From assembly GCA_021810635.1 (NCBI GenBank), contig JAJZIH010000001.1, positions 124,001-188,000 of the forward strand: DNA of 64,000 nt, in the 5' to 3' direction. Positions 53,320 to 62,795 of this stretch are shown one piece after another. The DNA comes from Pseudomonadota bacterium. GTDB taxonomy: Bacteria; Pseudomonadota; Gammaproteobacteria; JAKAQQ01. Position numbers and translations under genes: made by a program. Each line of letters begins with the position of its first letter. Position 1 is the stretch's first letter. Under the pieces are notes generated by a model. The model was given only the letters and a program-made list of their open reading frames with translations. It was not told the DNA's origin and did not search any database.

Positions 53320-53921
53320 CAGGCCACCCGGCGCGTGGGCCAGGACAGGGCATTCGGCGGGAGACGGTGCCAGTGGACTCCGGTCGGCCGCAGGATTACG
53401 CCCGGCGGGGTCCGGCTCCGGAGTTCGCAGGACAGCAGGGGCAAACCCCAACCGTCCACCCCGGTCTGCCGGACCGGCACCCGTTGCGCTTCAAAACCCA
53501 GTCGGCAGAGTTCGGCGCCCAGGGCACGCGGTGGCACGCGCAGTGGCGGAAGATCGAAGCCGAGCAGACGGCAGAGCCAGTGTCCAAGCGGGCGGAACCC
53601 CAGAATGAGGAGCTGTCCGTCGGGGCCGAGAATCCGGTCGGTCTCACCGACGAGGCTTGCCGGCAGCGGCCAACATTCGTGGGCATGCCGCCAGAGGACA
53701 ACATCGATGCCGCCACTGGCATAGGGCCAGGCCCGACCGCTGCCCCCGCCTCCGTCCGGCCAGCACTCCGGCGGCAAAACCATGACCTCCGGCAACGGCA
53801 GGGACGGGAACGGCCGTGCGGCCCAAGCGTCGACCACGACGGCCGTGCGGCCGCGCAGACGGCAACCGAAGTGTTCGACGAGCCGACGCTCGTGAACCGC
53901 GAGTCGCTGTTCAAAATCCAA
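53319..53921 (-). CDS. SAM-dependent methyltransferase-like protein (YafS position)
   Basis: A 200-residue protein located between gloB and rnhA, where a YafS-type methyltransferase is usual. It has a degenerate class I methyltransferase look (a GGIDVVLWRHAHECWPLPASLV block where the post-motif region is expected), but the glycine-rich motif I is not clear. The TTG at 53921 was chosen: GGAGGAGGGGG just before it is a very strong site. The in-frame ATG at 53978 would overlap the gloB ATG on the other strand. Its substrate is unknown. Confidence 0.75.
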   Translation of the reverse strand: MDFEQRLAVHERRLVEHFGCRLRGRTAVVVDAWAARPFPSLPLPEVMVLPPECWPDGGGGSGRAWPYASGGIDVVLWRHAHECWPLPASLVGETDRILGPDGQLLILGFRPLGHWLCRLLGFDLPPLRVPPRALGAELCRLGFEAQRVPVRQTGVDGWGLPLLSCELRSRTPPGVILRPTGVHWHRLPPNALSWPTRRVA

Positions 53922-53963
53922 ACCCCCTCCTCCGCCGGCCGGCCTCTTGGGAACCCGTTCTGG

Positions 53964-53969
53964 TAGGAT
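53964..53969 (+). promoter_or_regulatory. Extended -10 of gloB with leaderless spacing
   Basis: TGG immediately precedes TAGGAT at 53964-53969, matching the extended -10 pattern TGnTAnnnT. Seven bases separate it from the gloB ATG at 53977. No Shine-Dalgarno site exists before the ATG, which fits a leaderless transcript. Confidence 0.45.
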
Positions 53970-53976
53970 CGTCGTC

Positions 53977-54780
53977 ATGATCGAAGTCACGGCCATCCCG
54001 GCACTCCGGGACAACTATATCTGGCTCCTCGCCCACGGTCCGCAGGCCGTTGTGGTTGACCCAGGGGAAGCCGAACCGGTCCGTCGCCATCTCATGCACG
54101 GGCATTATCATCTCGACGCTATTCTACTCACCCACCACCATACCGATCATACCGGCGGCGTCGCAGAACTGCTAGCGTCCCACGCCGGCCCGCCCCCGGT
54201 CGTCTACGGGCCTCCCGGCGTCCTCCCGGACCTCCCCGTCCGGACGGTCGGGGAGGCCGACCGCATCCGGCTCTGGCCCGCCCTCGAACTCACGGTTCTC
54301 GCCGTCCCCGGCCATACGCTCGACCATCTCGCCTACCGGGGTTCCGGCCTCCTCTTTCCGGGCGACACCCTGTTCAGCGCCGGTTGCGGGCGGCTCTTCG
54401 AGGGCACGATGGAGCAGCTCTTCGCCGCGGTTGAACGCCTGGGGTGCCTGCCCGCCTCCACCCGGACCTACCCGGCCCACGAGTACACCCTCGCCAACCT
54501 CGCTTTTGCGGCAGGGCTTGAACCGGACAATGCCTTGATTGCACAATACGCTGACCGGGCCACAAACGCACAAATGCGCCAGCAACCGACCTTGCCGACC
54601 TCCATCCAACTCGAGCACGACGTCAACCCGTTCCTGAGGACGCGCGAGCCGACGGTGCGGACTGCGGCCGAACGGCACGCCGGGCGGACCCTTGGCGACC
54701 CCCTCGAGATCTTCTCGGTCCTGAGACAATGGAAGGACACCTCCACCTGCACCCTCACCCTGCACCGGGGACCCCCATGA
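53977..54780 (+). CDS. gloB: Hydroxyacylglutathione hydrolase (glyoxalase II)
   Basis: A 267-residue MBL-fold enzyme. The metal motif is LTHHHTDHTGG, then VPGHTLDHLAY, FPGDTLFSAGCGRLFEGT with the bridging Asp, and YPAHEYTLANLAFA. It hydrolyses S-lactoylglutathione to glutathione and lactate in methylglyoxal detoxification. It ends in an ATGA overlap with mltD. It is divergent from the methyltransferase-rnhA genes, a conserved arrangement. Confidence 0.95.
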   Translation: MIEVTAIPALRDNYIWLLAHGPQAVVVDPGEAEPVRRHLMHGHYHLDAILLTHHHTDHTGGVAELLASHAGPPPVVYGPPGVLPDLPVRTVGEADRIRLWPALELTVLAVPGHTLDHLAYRGSGLLFPGDTLFSAGCGRLFEGTMEQLFAAVERLGCLPASTRTYPAHEYTLANLAFAAGLEPDNALIAQYADRATNAQMRQQPTLPTSIQLEHDVNPFLRTREPTVRTAAERHAGRTLGDPLEIFSVLRQWKDTSTCTLTLHRGPP

Positions 54781-56786
54781 AGTTCCGATCCCTTTTGATG
54801 CTGGTTGCCTTGGGCATGGCCCTCGACGGCTGTGCACTGGTTCCCGGCCTCTCCCCTTCGCGGGGCCACCCGCTGGCGGTCCGGCGGCTCGCGGCCCCGG
54901 TCTCCCCGACTCTGGCGGGGCTGCCGCCGGGAGAGCCACCGCCCCCCGACTATGGGAACACCCAGCCTCCCCTCGTCCACTGGAAGGAACTGGTCTTCAA
55001 GCCCCGCCCGGGCATCCGGAACGTGTGGCAGGTGATCCGTAGCGGATTCCGGCTGCCCGACATCATGAATGAGCGCGTACGGGTCGAACTCAACTGGTAC
55101 GCCCACCATCCGGGCTACATGGAACGGACCGCGAACCGCGCCAAACCCTATCTCTACTACATCCTCAAGGCGGTCCAGAAACGGCATCTGCCGACCGAGA
55201 TCACCCTGCTGCCGATCGTCGAAAGTGCTTTCGACCCCTACGCGGATTCCTGGGCGCATGCCGCGGGACTCTGGCAGTTCATCCCCAGCACGGCCCTGCA
55301 CTTCGGCATCCGCATCAACTGGTGGTTCGATGGCCGCCGCGACCTCATCGAGTCCACCCGCTCGGCTTTGGATTTCCTGTCCCAGCTGCACACCCAGTTC
55401 GGCAGTTGGCTGTTGGCGCTCGCGGCCTACAACTCGGGGGCTGTCACGGTTGAGAACGCCATTCGGGAGAACCAAAGGCTCGGACGGCCCACCGACTTCT
55501 GGAACCTCAACCTGCCCCGGGCCACCGAAGCCTATGTCCCGCGGCTGCTCGCGGTACGTGACATCATCGCGCACCCCCGCCGCTACGGCGTGCGGCTACC
55601 CAGTGTTTCAGACGTCCCCTACCTCAGTGTGGTCAAGCTCAAGGGGCAGATCGATCTCGGCCTCGCCGCCCATCTGCTCGGCATGAGCCTACACAAGCTC
55701 TACCTGCTCAACCCGGGCTTCAACCGCTGGGCCACGGACCCCCTCGGGCCCAACCGGCTGCTTGTGCCGCAGGACCGCTTGGCCCGTTTCCTGGCGGGCC
55801 TGCACCGACTTGGCACGCGACAGCTGGTGGCGTGGGTCCCGTACCGGGTGGAACCCGGCAACACCCTGTCCGGCCTTGCGGCCCGGTTCGGAACGACCAT
55901 CAACCAGCTGCGCGAAAGAAACCGGCTCGGCTCCGACGTGATCGTCGCCGGACGGCGCATCCTCGTGCCGTCCTCGATGAACCACCTCTCCCAGTACGTT
56001 CCATTCGGAGCGCCGACGGCTCCCGCCGATTCCGTGGCCCTGACTTCATGGCACGGGAACGGATACACGGTGGAGCCCGGCGATTCGCTGTGGACGATCG
56101 CCCAGCGCTATCACGTCACGGTCTCGGATCTGGTGCGCTGGAACCACCTCAATCCCGCGGGATGGATCCAGCCGGGTGAGCGGCTGGTGCTCGGGGATGG
56201 CACGGCATCCGGCCCCGCCGCCCTACCCGCCGGCGGATACTACACCGTCCAGCCGGGCGATTCGCTGTGGACGATCGCCAACCGGTTCGGTGTCCCGATG
56301 GCGTCCATTTTGCGCTGGAACCGCCTCTCTTCACTGTCCGTCCTGCAACCCGGGGAACACCTTCGGCTCGCCCAGACGGCCCCGGCAGCGATTCCGGCCA
56401 CGGCCACTGGCATCGTGGACCGTGCCGTTACCTACACCGTCCAGCCGGGCGATTCGCTGTGGACGATCGCCCAGCGCTATCACGTTCCGGTTGCTTCGCT
56501 GGCCCAATGGAACCATCTCACATCGGGGAGCTTCCTGCATCCCGGACAGCGCCTAGTCCTCGAGTCGGATGCTTCGCCAACCCCGGCGACGCAGGAAGAT
56601 GCTCTGGTGCGGCGTATCACCTATGTCGTAAGACCCGGCGACTCCCTATCCCAGATCTCCGCGCGCTTCAACGTCACGACCGCGCAACTCAGTGCCTGGA
56701 ATCACGTCTCCCCGGGCCAGTTCATCTATCCGGGCGAACTGCTCGCGGTCTACGTGCAAAGTCCGCGGGCTGGGAGAGGCGGCTAG
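54777..56786 (+). CDS. mltD: Membrane-bound lytic murein transglycosylase D with five LysM domains
   Basis: A 669-residue lipoprotein (lipobox ending at Cys19, LDGC). The lytic transglycosylase domain (about 110-290) has the catalytic Glu in [14 protein letters not shown] and [14 protein letters not shown]. Five LysM domains follow, starting near residues 355, 430, 488, 552 and 619, each with the pattern [13 protein letters not shown]. coli MltD has fewer LysM units. The later repeats are nearly identical in DNA. It overlaps gloB by four bases. Confidence 0.93.
   Translation: MKFRSLLMLVALGMALDGCALVPGLSPSRGHPLAVRRLAAPVSPTLAGLPPGEPPPPDYGNTQPPLVHWKELVFKPRPGIRNVWQVIRSGFRLPDIMNERVRVELNWYAHHPGYMERTANRAKPYLYYILKAVQKRHLPTEITLLPIVESAFDPYADSWAHAAGLWQFIPSTALHFGIRINWWFDGRRDLIESTRSALDFLSQLHTQFGSWLLALAAYNSGAVTVENAIRENQRLGRPTDFWNLNLPRATEAYVPRLLAVRDIIAHPRRYGVRLPSVSDVPYLSVVKLKGQIDLGLAAHLLGMSLHKLYLLNPGFNRWATDPLGPNRLLVPQDRLARFLAGLHRLGTRQLVAWVPYRVEPGNTLSGLAARFGTTINQLRERNRLGSDVIVAGRRILVPSSMNHLSQYVPFGAPTAPADSVALTSWHGNGYTVEPGDSLWTIAQRYHVTVSDLVRWNHLNPAGWIQPGERLVLGDGTASGPAALPAGGYYTVQPGDSLWTIANRFGVPMASILRWNRLSSLSVLQPGEHLRLAQTAPAAIPATATGIVDRAVTYTVQPGDSLWTIAQRYHVPVASLAQWNHLTSGSFLHPGQRLVLESDASPTPATQEDALVRRITYVVRPGDSLSQISARFNVTTAQLSAWNHVSPGQFIYPGELLAVYVQSPRAGRGG
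56079..56485 (+). repeat. Near-identical direct repeats encoding LysM cores in mltD
   Basis: A 38-base block at 56079-56116 recurs exactly at 56448-56485. A 39-base block at 56241-56279 recurs exactly at 56433-56471. All encode the [13 protein letters not shown] core. Identity at silent positions points to recent duplication or gene conversion among LysM units. Confidence 0.85.
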
Positions 56787-56802
56787 CCCGTCACCGGATC
56801 GG

Positions 56803-57606
56803 ATGGCCATGGGATTCCTCGACGGCAAACGGGCACTCATCGTCGGAGTTGCAAGCGAGCGCTCCTTGGCTTGGGGGATCGCCCGGGCCATGCACCGCGA
56901 GGGGGCCGAACTGGCCTTCTCCTACCAGGGGGAACGGCTTGGTGAGCGTGTCCGGGAACTGGCGAGTCGGGTTGGCACGAGCCGGGTGTATCCATGCGAC
57001 GTTGCCGATGACGGAGCCATCGATGCCCTGTTCCGCAACCTCGAACCGGTCTGGCCAAGCCTCGACATCCTGGTCCACGCCGTCGCCTACGCCCCGCGTC
57101 AGGCCCTCGAAGGCGGCTACCTGGACAGCGTCGACCGCGACAGCTTCCGGATCGCCCACGATATCAGCGCCTACAGTTTCGTTGCTTTGGGCAAACGGGC
57201 GCGTCCCCTGCTCAAAGGACGCTCCGGTGCACTTCTCACACTGAGCTATCTGGGCGCAGTCCAGGCCATTCCGAACTACAACGTCATGGGACCCGCCAAG
57301 GCGAGCCTCGAAGCCAATGTACGCTTCATGGCCCTCGATCTCGGACGGGAAGGTCACCGCGTCAACGCCCTGTCACCCGGCCCGGTCAAGACACTCGCGG
57401 CCAGTGGGGTCACGGGATTCCGGAGGATGCTGGCCGAGGTACAGAGCCGGGCACCACTCAGACGGAACGTCAGTCTTGAGGAGGTGGGTAACGCCGGCGC
57501 CTTCTTGTGCTCGGATCTGGCCAGTGGCATCACCGGCACGGTCCTGTATGTGGACTGCGGCTACCATACCGTCGGCATGTCGCCTCTGGTCGAAGAACCG
57601 TCCTAG
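56803..57606 (+). CDS. fabI: Enoyl-[acyl-carrier-protein] reductase [NADH]
   Basis: A 267-residue SDR enzyme. FabI blocks are the opening [36 protein letters not shown], and the active-site Tyr-x6-Lys in [26 protein letters not shown]. It does the last reduction of fatty-acid elongation and is the triclosan target in other bacteria. ATG 56803 is given; ATG 56809 fits the E. coli start equally well. It is 16 bases after mltD and converges on ppiD. Confidence 0.95.
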   Translation: MAMGFLDGKRALIVGVASERSLAWGIARAMHREGAELAFSYQGERLGERVRELASRVGTSRVYPCDVADDGAIDALFRNLEPVWPSLDILVHAVAYAPRQALEGGYLDSVDRDSFRIAHDISAYSFVALGKRARPLLKGRSGALLTLSYLGAVQAIPNYNVMGPAKASLEANVRFMALDLGREGHRVNALSPGPVKTLAASGVTGFRRMLAEVQSRAPLRRNVSLEEVGNAGAFLCSDLASGITGTVLYVDCGYHTVGMSPLVEEPS

Positions 57607-57643
57607 CTGTCACCCACCCGGTCGTCCGTGGGATCTTTCGGCA

Positions 57644-59575
57644 TCAGAGCGCGCTCTTCTTGAGCGCCTTCGGATTGATGCGGACATGCCCGACCCGTTC
57701 GAGTTCGTTGAGAAAGAGCTGCATCTCGAGCCCGGATTCCGCGCTTTCCGCACTTTTCGTCCAGGACTCCAGAGCCTCTCCGGCCAGCGCCCGGAAGGGA
57801 GGGATCTGCACGGGACCGGCTTCGACGACGGCCTCGCCATGACCCGCCATGGGAACGACATGGATGGTCCACGGCCCTGACGGGGTCGGTGTGTTGGGTA
57901 ACCGGAACACGGTCGGGACCAGAGCAGCCGGGAAACCAGCAGGCGGAGGTTCGCTCCGCATCAGGGTAAAGGGACCCCGGACCGGTTCTCCCTCCACATG
58001 GGTCACGGCCGTCTCGTGCTCGAGAAGCCGTGCCGCCCGGCGGGCGGCGCGGCGGGTGGCCTGGCGGGCGGCCTGAGCCACCAGCTGCCGGGCAATGATC
58101 AGGCGGACCTGGCCGAAGGGTTTCGGCCGGGCCGGTATCCGACTGACGACCCGCAGGACGACAGCCCGGTGCCCGGACAGGCGGATGGGCGCGCTGTTCA
58201 ACCCTCCCTGCAGAACGCTCGGTTTGAAAATGGCATGGATGACGGCGGGTTGCCCGGCCAGTCCCGCTCCGCCCGCTGGCGTGATCCCGGCGATCTCCCG
58301 GACCGGCAGGCCGAGGGTACGACTCACAGGAGTCAGCGTGGTGTCATCCTCGAAGGCGAGGTTGCCCATCTGACGCACCAGACGGCGGTACAGGCGGACT
58401 TCCGCCTGCGCGCGGTAAAGCCGGATGAGCTGGGGCCGGGCTGCCTGGAAGGACATTCGCTGTCCGGCCCGGAGTCCCCGCAGCTTGACGATCTCATATC
58501 CGAACGGGGTGGAGATGGGCCCACGCACGGCACCCACCTTCATGTGCCCGAGCGCACGCGCCATGGCGGAGGGAACTTCCTTGGGAGTGATCCAACCGAG
58601 TGCACCACCATGCGGAGCCGTCTCCGGATCCTCGGAGTCGCGGCGGGCCAGTGCTGCGAAGCGGGCGCCATGGCTGAGCGCGGCCAAGAGCTTCAGGGCC
58701 CGCTCCCGGGCGGCCCGGCGGGTCGCCGCGGTCGTGCCAGACCGGATCAGGATCATCGACACGTTCCACTGGGGGGGCGTCGTGTACCGGGATTCCCGTT
58801 CGGCATACAGGGTCAGGAGGTCATTCAGGGTTGGATGGATGCGATCAGCCAGGGCACTAGCCGTCAGGAGCACATAGGCGACGGTCACCTGCTCGGGGTT
58901 TTCGAAGCGGGACTTTTCCCGGAGGTAGGCCGCATGGAGCGCGGTCGGCGTGACGGCGGCCCGGGCCTGCGCCAAAAACCGCTTCGTAGGAATCTCGACC
59001 CAACGCACCGGGCGGGATTCGTGGGCGTAGCGGTAGCGGTTGCGGATCGAGAGGGGCGGCAGGAAGGCGGTGCCGGCAATGCCCGCCCCGAGACGGGTCA
59101 GGAGCAGTGATTCACGGATCTGGTTTTCAAAGGCGGCCGGGGTGAGGTTCTCCTCGTGCAGGTAATCCTCGTAAAGTCCCATCGAAAAATGATGGTTCTC
59201 GCGGAACGATGGGATGCCCCGGATCGCCCGGGCAATATCGCGGCCGTTCACCCGGATTCCGTCATGCCGGGCCTGGGCCAGAAGCAAGGTCTTCTGGACC
59301 AGGGTTTCAAGCGCCTGCTGTCGGATCACGTTCAGCTCGCCGGTGCTCGGCGTGAAGTGGGGGCCCATGATCGCCGCCAGCCGGGCATACTGGGACTCAA
59401 AGGCCTGCTCAAGCTGGTTGGAGCCGATCGTAATGCCATCGGCCTTGGCTACGTAACTCCCGCCGATGGCGCTCGGGTAGTCCTGTACGCCCCAGAAAAC
59501 GAACGGGATGCCCACGACCACGAGGATGACCCAGAGAACCCACTTGCTCGCTCGTTCACGCAATGAATCCAGCAT
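57644..59575 (-). CDS. ppiD: Peptidyl-prolyl isomerase PpiD (SurA N-terminal type)
   Basis: A 643-residue protein anchored by one N-terminal helix (about residues 12-29). The opening MLDSLRERASKW matches PpiD (MMDSLRTAAN). A SurA-like chaperone domain follows (about 35-260), then a parvulin domain about residues 263-365 (ARRDSEDPETAPHGGALGWI, then GPISTPFGYEIVKL). It helps exported proteins fold at the periplasmic face of the Sec translocon. The ATG at 59575 was chosen; another lies 3 codons upstream. It is downstream of the two tRNA genes. Confidence 0.92.
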   Translation of the reverse strand: MLDSLRERASKWVLWVILVVVGIPFVFWGVQDYPSAIGGSYVAKADGITIGSNQLEQAFESQYARLAAIMGPHFTPSTGELNVIRQQALETLVQKTLLLAQARHDGIRVNGRDIARAIRGIPSFRENHHFSMGLYEDYLHEENLTPAAFENQIRESLLLTRLGAGIAGTAFLPPLSIRNRYRYAHESRPVRWVEIPTKRFLAQARAAVTPTALHAAYLREKSRFENPEQVTVAYVLLTASALADRIHPTLNDLLTLYAERESRYTTPPQWNVSMILIRSGTTAATRRAARERALKLLAALSHGARFAALARRDSEDPETAPHGGALGWITPKEVPSAMARALGHMKVGAVRGPISTPFGYEIVKLRGLRAGQRMSFQAARPQLIRLYRAQAEVRLYRRLVRQMGNLAFEDDTTLTPVSRTLGLPVREIAGITPAGGAGLAGQPAVIHAIFKPSVLQGGLNSAPIRLSGHRAVVLRVVSRIPARPKPFGQVRLIIARQLVAQAARQATRRAARRAARLLEHETAVTHVEGEPVRGPFTLMRSEPPPAGFPAALVPTVFRLPNTPTPSGPWTIHVVPMAGHGEAVVEAGPVQIPPFRALAGEALESWTKSAESAESGLEMQLFLNELERVGHVRINPKALKKSAL

Positions 59576-59644
59576 GACTCTCATCCCGGATGGAGTTGAC
59601 GGCACGGCAACCGGCGGCCGCCGGTTGCCCACAAACCTGACGAA

Positions 59645-59721
59645 TGGCGGAGTGGACGGGACTCGAACCCGCGACCCCCGGCGTGACAAGCCGGTATTCT
59701 AACCAGCTGAACTACCACTCC
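59645..59721 (-). tRNA. tRNA-Asp (GTC)
   Basis: The minus strand folds as a 77-base tRNA: acceptor GGAGTGG (59721 to 59715) with CCACTCC, D-arm TAGTTCAGCTGGTTAGA, anticodon stem CCGGC with loop CTTGTCAC giving anticodon GTC, T-arm GGGTTCGAGTCCC, discriminator G and encoded CCA (59647 to 59645). It closely follows E. coli tRNA-Asp. Confidence 0.97.
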
Positions 59722-59729
59722 GCCCCGAC

Positions 59730-59806
59730 TGGTGGGTGCTGAGGGAATCGAACCCCCGACTTTCGCCGTGTAAAGGCGACGCTCTACCAATCTGAGCTAA
59801 GCACCC
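59730..59806 (-). tRNA. tRNA-Val (TAC)
   Basis: The minus strand folds as a 77-base tRNA: acceptor GGGTGCT (59806 to 59800) with AGCACCC, D-arm TAGCTCAGATTGGTAGAGC, anticodon loop TTTACAC giving TAC, T-arm GGGGGTTCGATTCCC, discriminator A and encoded CCA. It is 8 bases upstream of tRNA-Asp and 14 bases after hupB, so both probably come from the hupB transcript. Confidence 0.97.
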
Positions 59807-59820
59807 TGCAGATCAGCCTA

Positions 59821-60093
59821 TCAGTTTAAGGCATCCTTCATGGGTTTGCTGGGCTTGAAGCCGAGCGAGCGGCTGGCCGGAATGCTGATTATGGCTCCGG
59901 TCTTGGGATTGCGCCCCGTCCGGGCCTTGCGGTTCTTCACGTGGAAAGAGCCGAAGCCGACCAGGGTGACCGCATCGCCCCGACACAGGGCGTCGGTCAG
60001 ACTTTCGATGACCGCATCGAGCACGCGGGCACATTCAGTCTTTGACAGTTCGGTACGACCGGCTACCGCATCGATGAGTTCTGATTTATTCAT
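59821..60093 (-). CDS. hupB: DNA-binding protein HU-beta
   Basis: A 90-residue nucleoid protein, the standard HU length. Family patterns are MNKSELIDAVAGRTELSK, TLVGFGSFHVKNRKARTGRNPKTG (the DNA-clamping arms) and the end KPSKPMKDALN. It bends and compacts DNA. Its promoter at 60195-60223 is the best consensus match in the window. It lies between lon and tRNA-Val, the usual lon-hupB order. Confidence 0.97.
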   Translation of the reverse strand: MNKSELIDAVAGRTELSKTECARVLDAVIESLTDALCRGDAVTLVGFGSFHVKNRKARTGRNPKTGAIISIPASRSLGFKPSKPMKDALN

Positions 60094-60194
60094 GGAGATG
60101 ACAACCTCTCGTCGTAGGGGGACGACTGGGATCGGTCCGACCACCAAGTGCGTCCATTCGCGACCCGGTTCGGTTCCCGAGTCTTGTGCCTAGT

Positions 60195-60223
60195 TTTATA
60201 CTTGGCCCGCCGGATGCTGTCAA
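60195..60223 (-). promoter_or_regulatory. Sigma-70 promoter of hupB-tRNA-Val-tRNA-Asp
   Basis: On the minus strand a perfect TTGACA (60223 to 60218) and TATAAA (60200 to 60195) are separated by 17 bases. It lies 10 bases beyond the lon stop and predicts an hupB leader of about 95 bases, which ends in GAGAGG at long spacing from the ATG. Confidence 0.78.
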
Positions 60224-60233
60224 ATCGCCCGGT

Positions 60234-62699
60234 TCAATGGGCTCGCGGGGATTCCACCGCCTCGGGTGCAGACGGCGCGGGCTCCGGCAGCAACCCAGGG
60301 GGAGCCTCTTCTGGCGGGCGGACCGGGACAGGCAGATCGGTCAGGGCCAGGGTCCAGACCTCGTCGATCCAGTTGACCGGACGAATCTCAAGCCCTTCCT
60401 TGATTGTCTCCGGTATCTCCACAAGATCCTTGATATTTTCCTTTGGGATGAGCACGGTCGTGATGCCCCCCCGGTGGGCGGCCAGGAGTTTTTCCTTGAG
60501 CCCCCCGATGGGCAATACCTCCCCACGTAGGGTGATCTCCCCGGTCATCGCCACACCGGACCGGACGGGAATCCGACTCAGGGCCGAAACCAGCGCGGTG
60601 CACATGGCGACCCCTGCACTGGGCCCATCCTTCGGCGTCGCCCCCTCTGGAACATGGATGTGGAAATCCTGCTTTTGATAAAAAGTGGGTTCGATGCCGA
60701 GGCGATCCGCCCGGCTGCGGACAACCGTGAGCGCCGCCTGGATCGATTCCTGCATGACCTCACCGAGATGTCCGGTCTGGATGAGCTTGCCCCGGCCGGG
60801 CACGATAGCCGCCTCCACCGTGAGGAGATCCCCGCCCATTTCGGTCCACGCGAGCCCCGTCACCTGTCCCACCTGATCCCGCGTCTCCGCCCGGCCGTAG
60901 CGGAAACGCGGCACACCCAGGTAGTCGGCCAGCGTCTCTGGTGTCGGCACGACGGGGTGCGGGGTCGCGGGGTCGACCTGAAGCCGTTTTGCGACCTTGC
61001 GGGTGACCTTGGCAATCTCCCGTTCCAGGTTGCGGACACCGGCCTCCTGGGTATAGCGGCGGATCATCGTCATCAGGATCTCCTCGTCGATCCGGCAATC
61101 GTCCGTGGAAAGCCCGGCATTAGCGAACTCCTTGGGCACGAGGTAGCGGCGGGCAATGTTGAGTTTCTCATCCTCGGTATAACCCGACAGGCGGATCACC
61201 TCCAGACGGTCAAGGAGGGCCGGAGGAATGTTCAGGGTGTTGGCCGTGGCCACAAACAGCACGTGGGAGAGATCGAAGTCGACCTCGAGATAGTGATCGT
61301 TGAAGGTATGGTTCTGCTCGGGATCGAGGACTTCGAGCAGGGCGGACGACGGATCGCCACGGAAATCGACCGACATCTTGTCGATTTCGTCGAGCAAAAA
61401 CAGCGGGTTGCGTACACCCACCTTGCTCAAATTCTGCACGATCTTGCCGGGCATGGAGCCAATGTAGGTGCGGCGATGACCCCGGATCTCGGCCTCGTCC
61501 CGGACCCCTCCGAGCGACATGCGCACGAAGCGCCGACCCGTGGCACGGGCAATGCTGCGCCCCAGCGAGGTCTTACCCACTCCCGGGGGGCCGACTAGGC
61601 AGATGATCGGACCGCGCAGGCGGCCATGCGAAACCCGCTGCTGAACCGCCAAGTACTCGAGGATCCGCTCCTTGACCTTGTCCAGTCCATAGTGGTCCTC
61701 CTCGAGGGTTCGTTCGGCCGCCGTGAGGTCGCGTGAAATCCGCGTCGTCCGCTTCCATGGCAGCCCGAGAAGCGTATCGATGTAGTTGCGGACCACGGTA
61801 GCCTCGGCCGACATCGGGGCCATCTGGCGGAGCTTCTTGAGCTCGGCCTGCGCCTTCGCCAGAGCCTCCTTCGACAGGCCGGCTTTTCCGATCCGCCGTT
61901 CCAATTCGTCGAGATCGCCGCCTCCACCCTCGTCGATCTCGCCAAGTTCGCGCTGGATGGCCTTCATCTGCTCGTTGAGATAGTACTCGCGCTGCCCACG
62001 CTCCATCTGCTGCTTGACGCGTCCGCGGATGCGCCGGTCGATCTGAAGCGCCTCAATTTCACCCTGCATGCACTCGAGCACCTTTTCAAGACGCTCCTTG
62101 AAATCGAGACACTCGAGAATCTGTTGCTTCTGCGTCGGGGGAAGCGACACATGGGCCATCACCGCATCAGCGAGAGGGCCGGGGTCCTCGATGGCCGACA
62201 GGGAGGCCACGACTTCCGGGGGAATCCGGCGGCTGATCTTGACGTAATCCTCGAACAGTCCGATCAGGGTCCGCTTGTAGACCCCGAACTCGCGTTCCTG
62301 GAACGCCTCCACCGATTTCCAGCTGGTATCCCCACCCTCCTCGATCAGTTCAGCCCGTGCCCGCAAGAAAGGTTCGGTGGTCCAGGAACGGACCCGGGCC
62401 CGCTGCCGACCCTCGACCAGAACCTTGACGGTGTTGTCCGGCAGCTTGAGCAACTGGAGGAGGACCGCCACGGTTCCCACGCTGTAAAGCGCTTCCGGGT
62501 CCGGGGTCTCCTCCTCGGCCGAGCGCTGGGCCACGAGCAGGATCCGCTTGTCCCCCTGGAGTGCGTGGTCCAAGGCCCGGATCGATTTTTCGCGTCCCAC
62601 GAAGAGCGAGGTGACCATGTGCGGGAACACCACCACGTCGCGCAGCGGCAGGACCGGAAAATCCTCGGTGGATGCTGGCGGCAGAATCGGTTCGTTCAT
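60234..62699 (-). CDS. lon: ATP-dependent protease Lon
   Basis: An 821-residue protease. The N-terminal substrate domain ([21 protein letters not shown]), Walker [12 protein letters not shown], Walker [10 protein letters not shown], and the serine protease domain with the catalytic Ser in [11 protein letters not shown] and the catalytic Lys in [11 protein letters not shown] are all present. It degrades misfolded and regulatory proteins. It is separated from clpX by 97 bases that contain a heat-shock-type promoter. Confidence 0.97.
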   Translation of the reverse strand: MNEPILPPASTEDFPVLPLRDVVVFPHMVTSLFVGREKSIRALDHALQGDKRILLVAQRSAEEETPDPEALYSVGTVAVLLQLLKLPDNTVKVLVEGRQRARVRSWTTEPFLRARAELIEEGGDTSWKSVEAFQEREFGVYKRTLIGLFEDYVKISRRIPPEVVASLSAIEDPGPLADAVMAHVSLPPTQKQQILECLDFKERLEKVLECMQGEIEALQIDRRIRGRVKQQMERGQREYYLNEQMKAIQRELGEIDEGGGGDLDELERRIGKAGLSKEALAKAQAELKKLRQMAPMSAEATVVRNYIDTLLGLPWKRTTRISRDLTAAERTLEEDHYGLDKVKERILEYLAVQQRVSHGRLRGPIICLVGPPGVGKTSLGRSIARATGRRFVRMSLGGVRDEAEIRGHRRTYIGSMPGKIVQNLSKVGVRNPLFLLDEIDKMSVDFRGDPSSALLEVLDPEQNHTFNDHYLEVDFDLSHVLFVATANTLNIPPALLDRLEVIRLSGYTEDEKLNIARRYLVPKEFANAGLSTDDCRIDEEILMTMIRRYTQEAGVRNLEREIAKVTRKVAKRLQVDPATPHPVVPTPETLADYLGVPRFRYGRAETRDQVGQVTGLAWTEMGGDLLTVEAAIVPGRGKLIQTGHLGEVMQESIQAALTVVRSRADRLGIEPTFYQKQDFHIHVPEGATPKDGPSAGVAMCTALVSALSRIPVRSGVAMTGEITLRGEVLPIGGLKEKLLAAHRGGITTVLIPKENIKDLVEIPETIKEGLEIRPVNWIDEVWTLALTDLPVPVRPPEEAPPGLLPEPAPSAPEAVESPRAH

Positions 62700-62759
62700 G
62701 TGTTCCCCTGGGGCCTCCCGAACGGGGAGACATCGTATGGCGCAAGGCTACCGCTTTGA

Positions 62760-62788
62760 AGATGGGGGCACGGCCCCTCGATCTCAAG
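62760..62788 (-). promoter_or_regulatory. Sigma-32 (RpoH)-type heat-shock promoter of lon
   Basis: On the minus strand CTTGAGA (62788 to 62782), then 14 bases, then CCCCATCT (62767 to 62760). This fits the RpoH consensus CTTGAA-N13-17-CCCCATnT with one mismatch. It lies in the clpX-lon gap, 60 bases before the lon ATG. lon is a known RpoH target in E. coli. Confidence 0.65.
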
Positions 62789-62795
62789 TGCGCCG

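Noticed and set aside
56079-56485. Repeats in mltD as a CRISPR or mobile-element signature
   Set aside because: They are in-frame LysM codons within one gene, with unequal spacing and no associated genes.
57613-57638. Shared terminator between convergent fabI and ppiD
   Set aside because: The stem is only five pairs (CCCAC with GTGGG) and the tail has just three T in a row.
59646-59724. Longer acceptor stem GGCGGAG/CTCCGCC for tRNA-Asp
   Set aside because: The register with E. coli tRNA-Asp places the 5' end at 59721 and uses part of this symmetry as the discriminator and CCA end.
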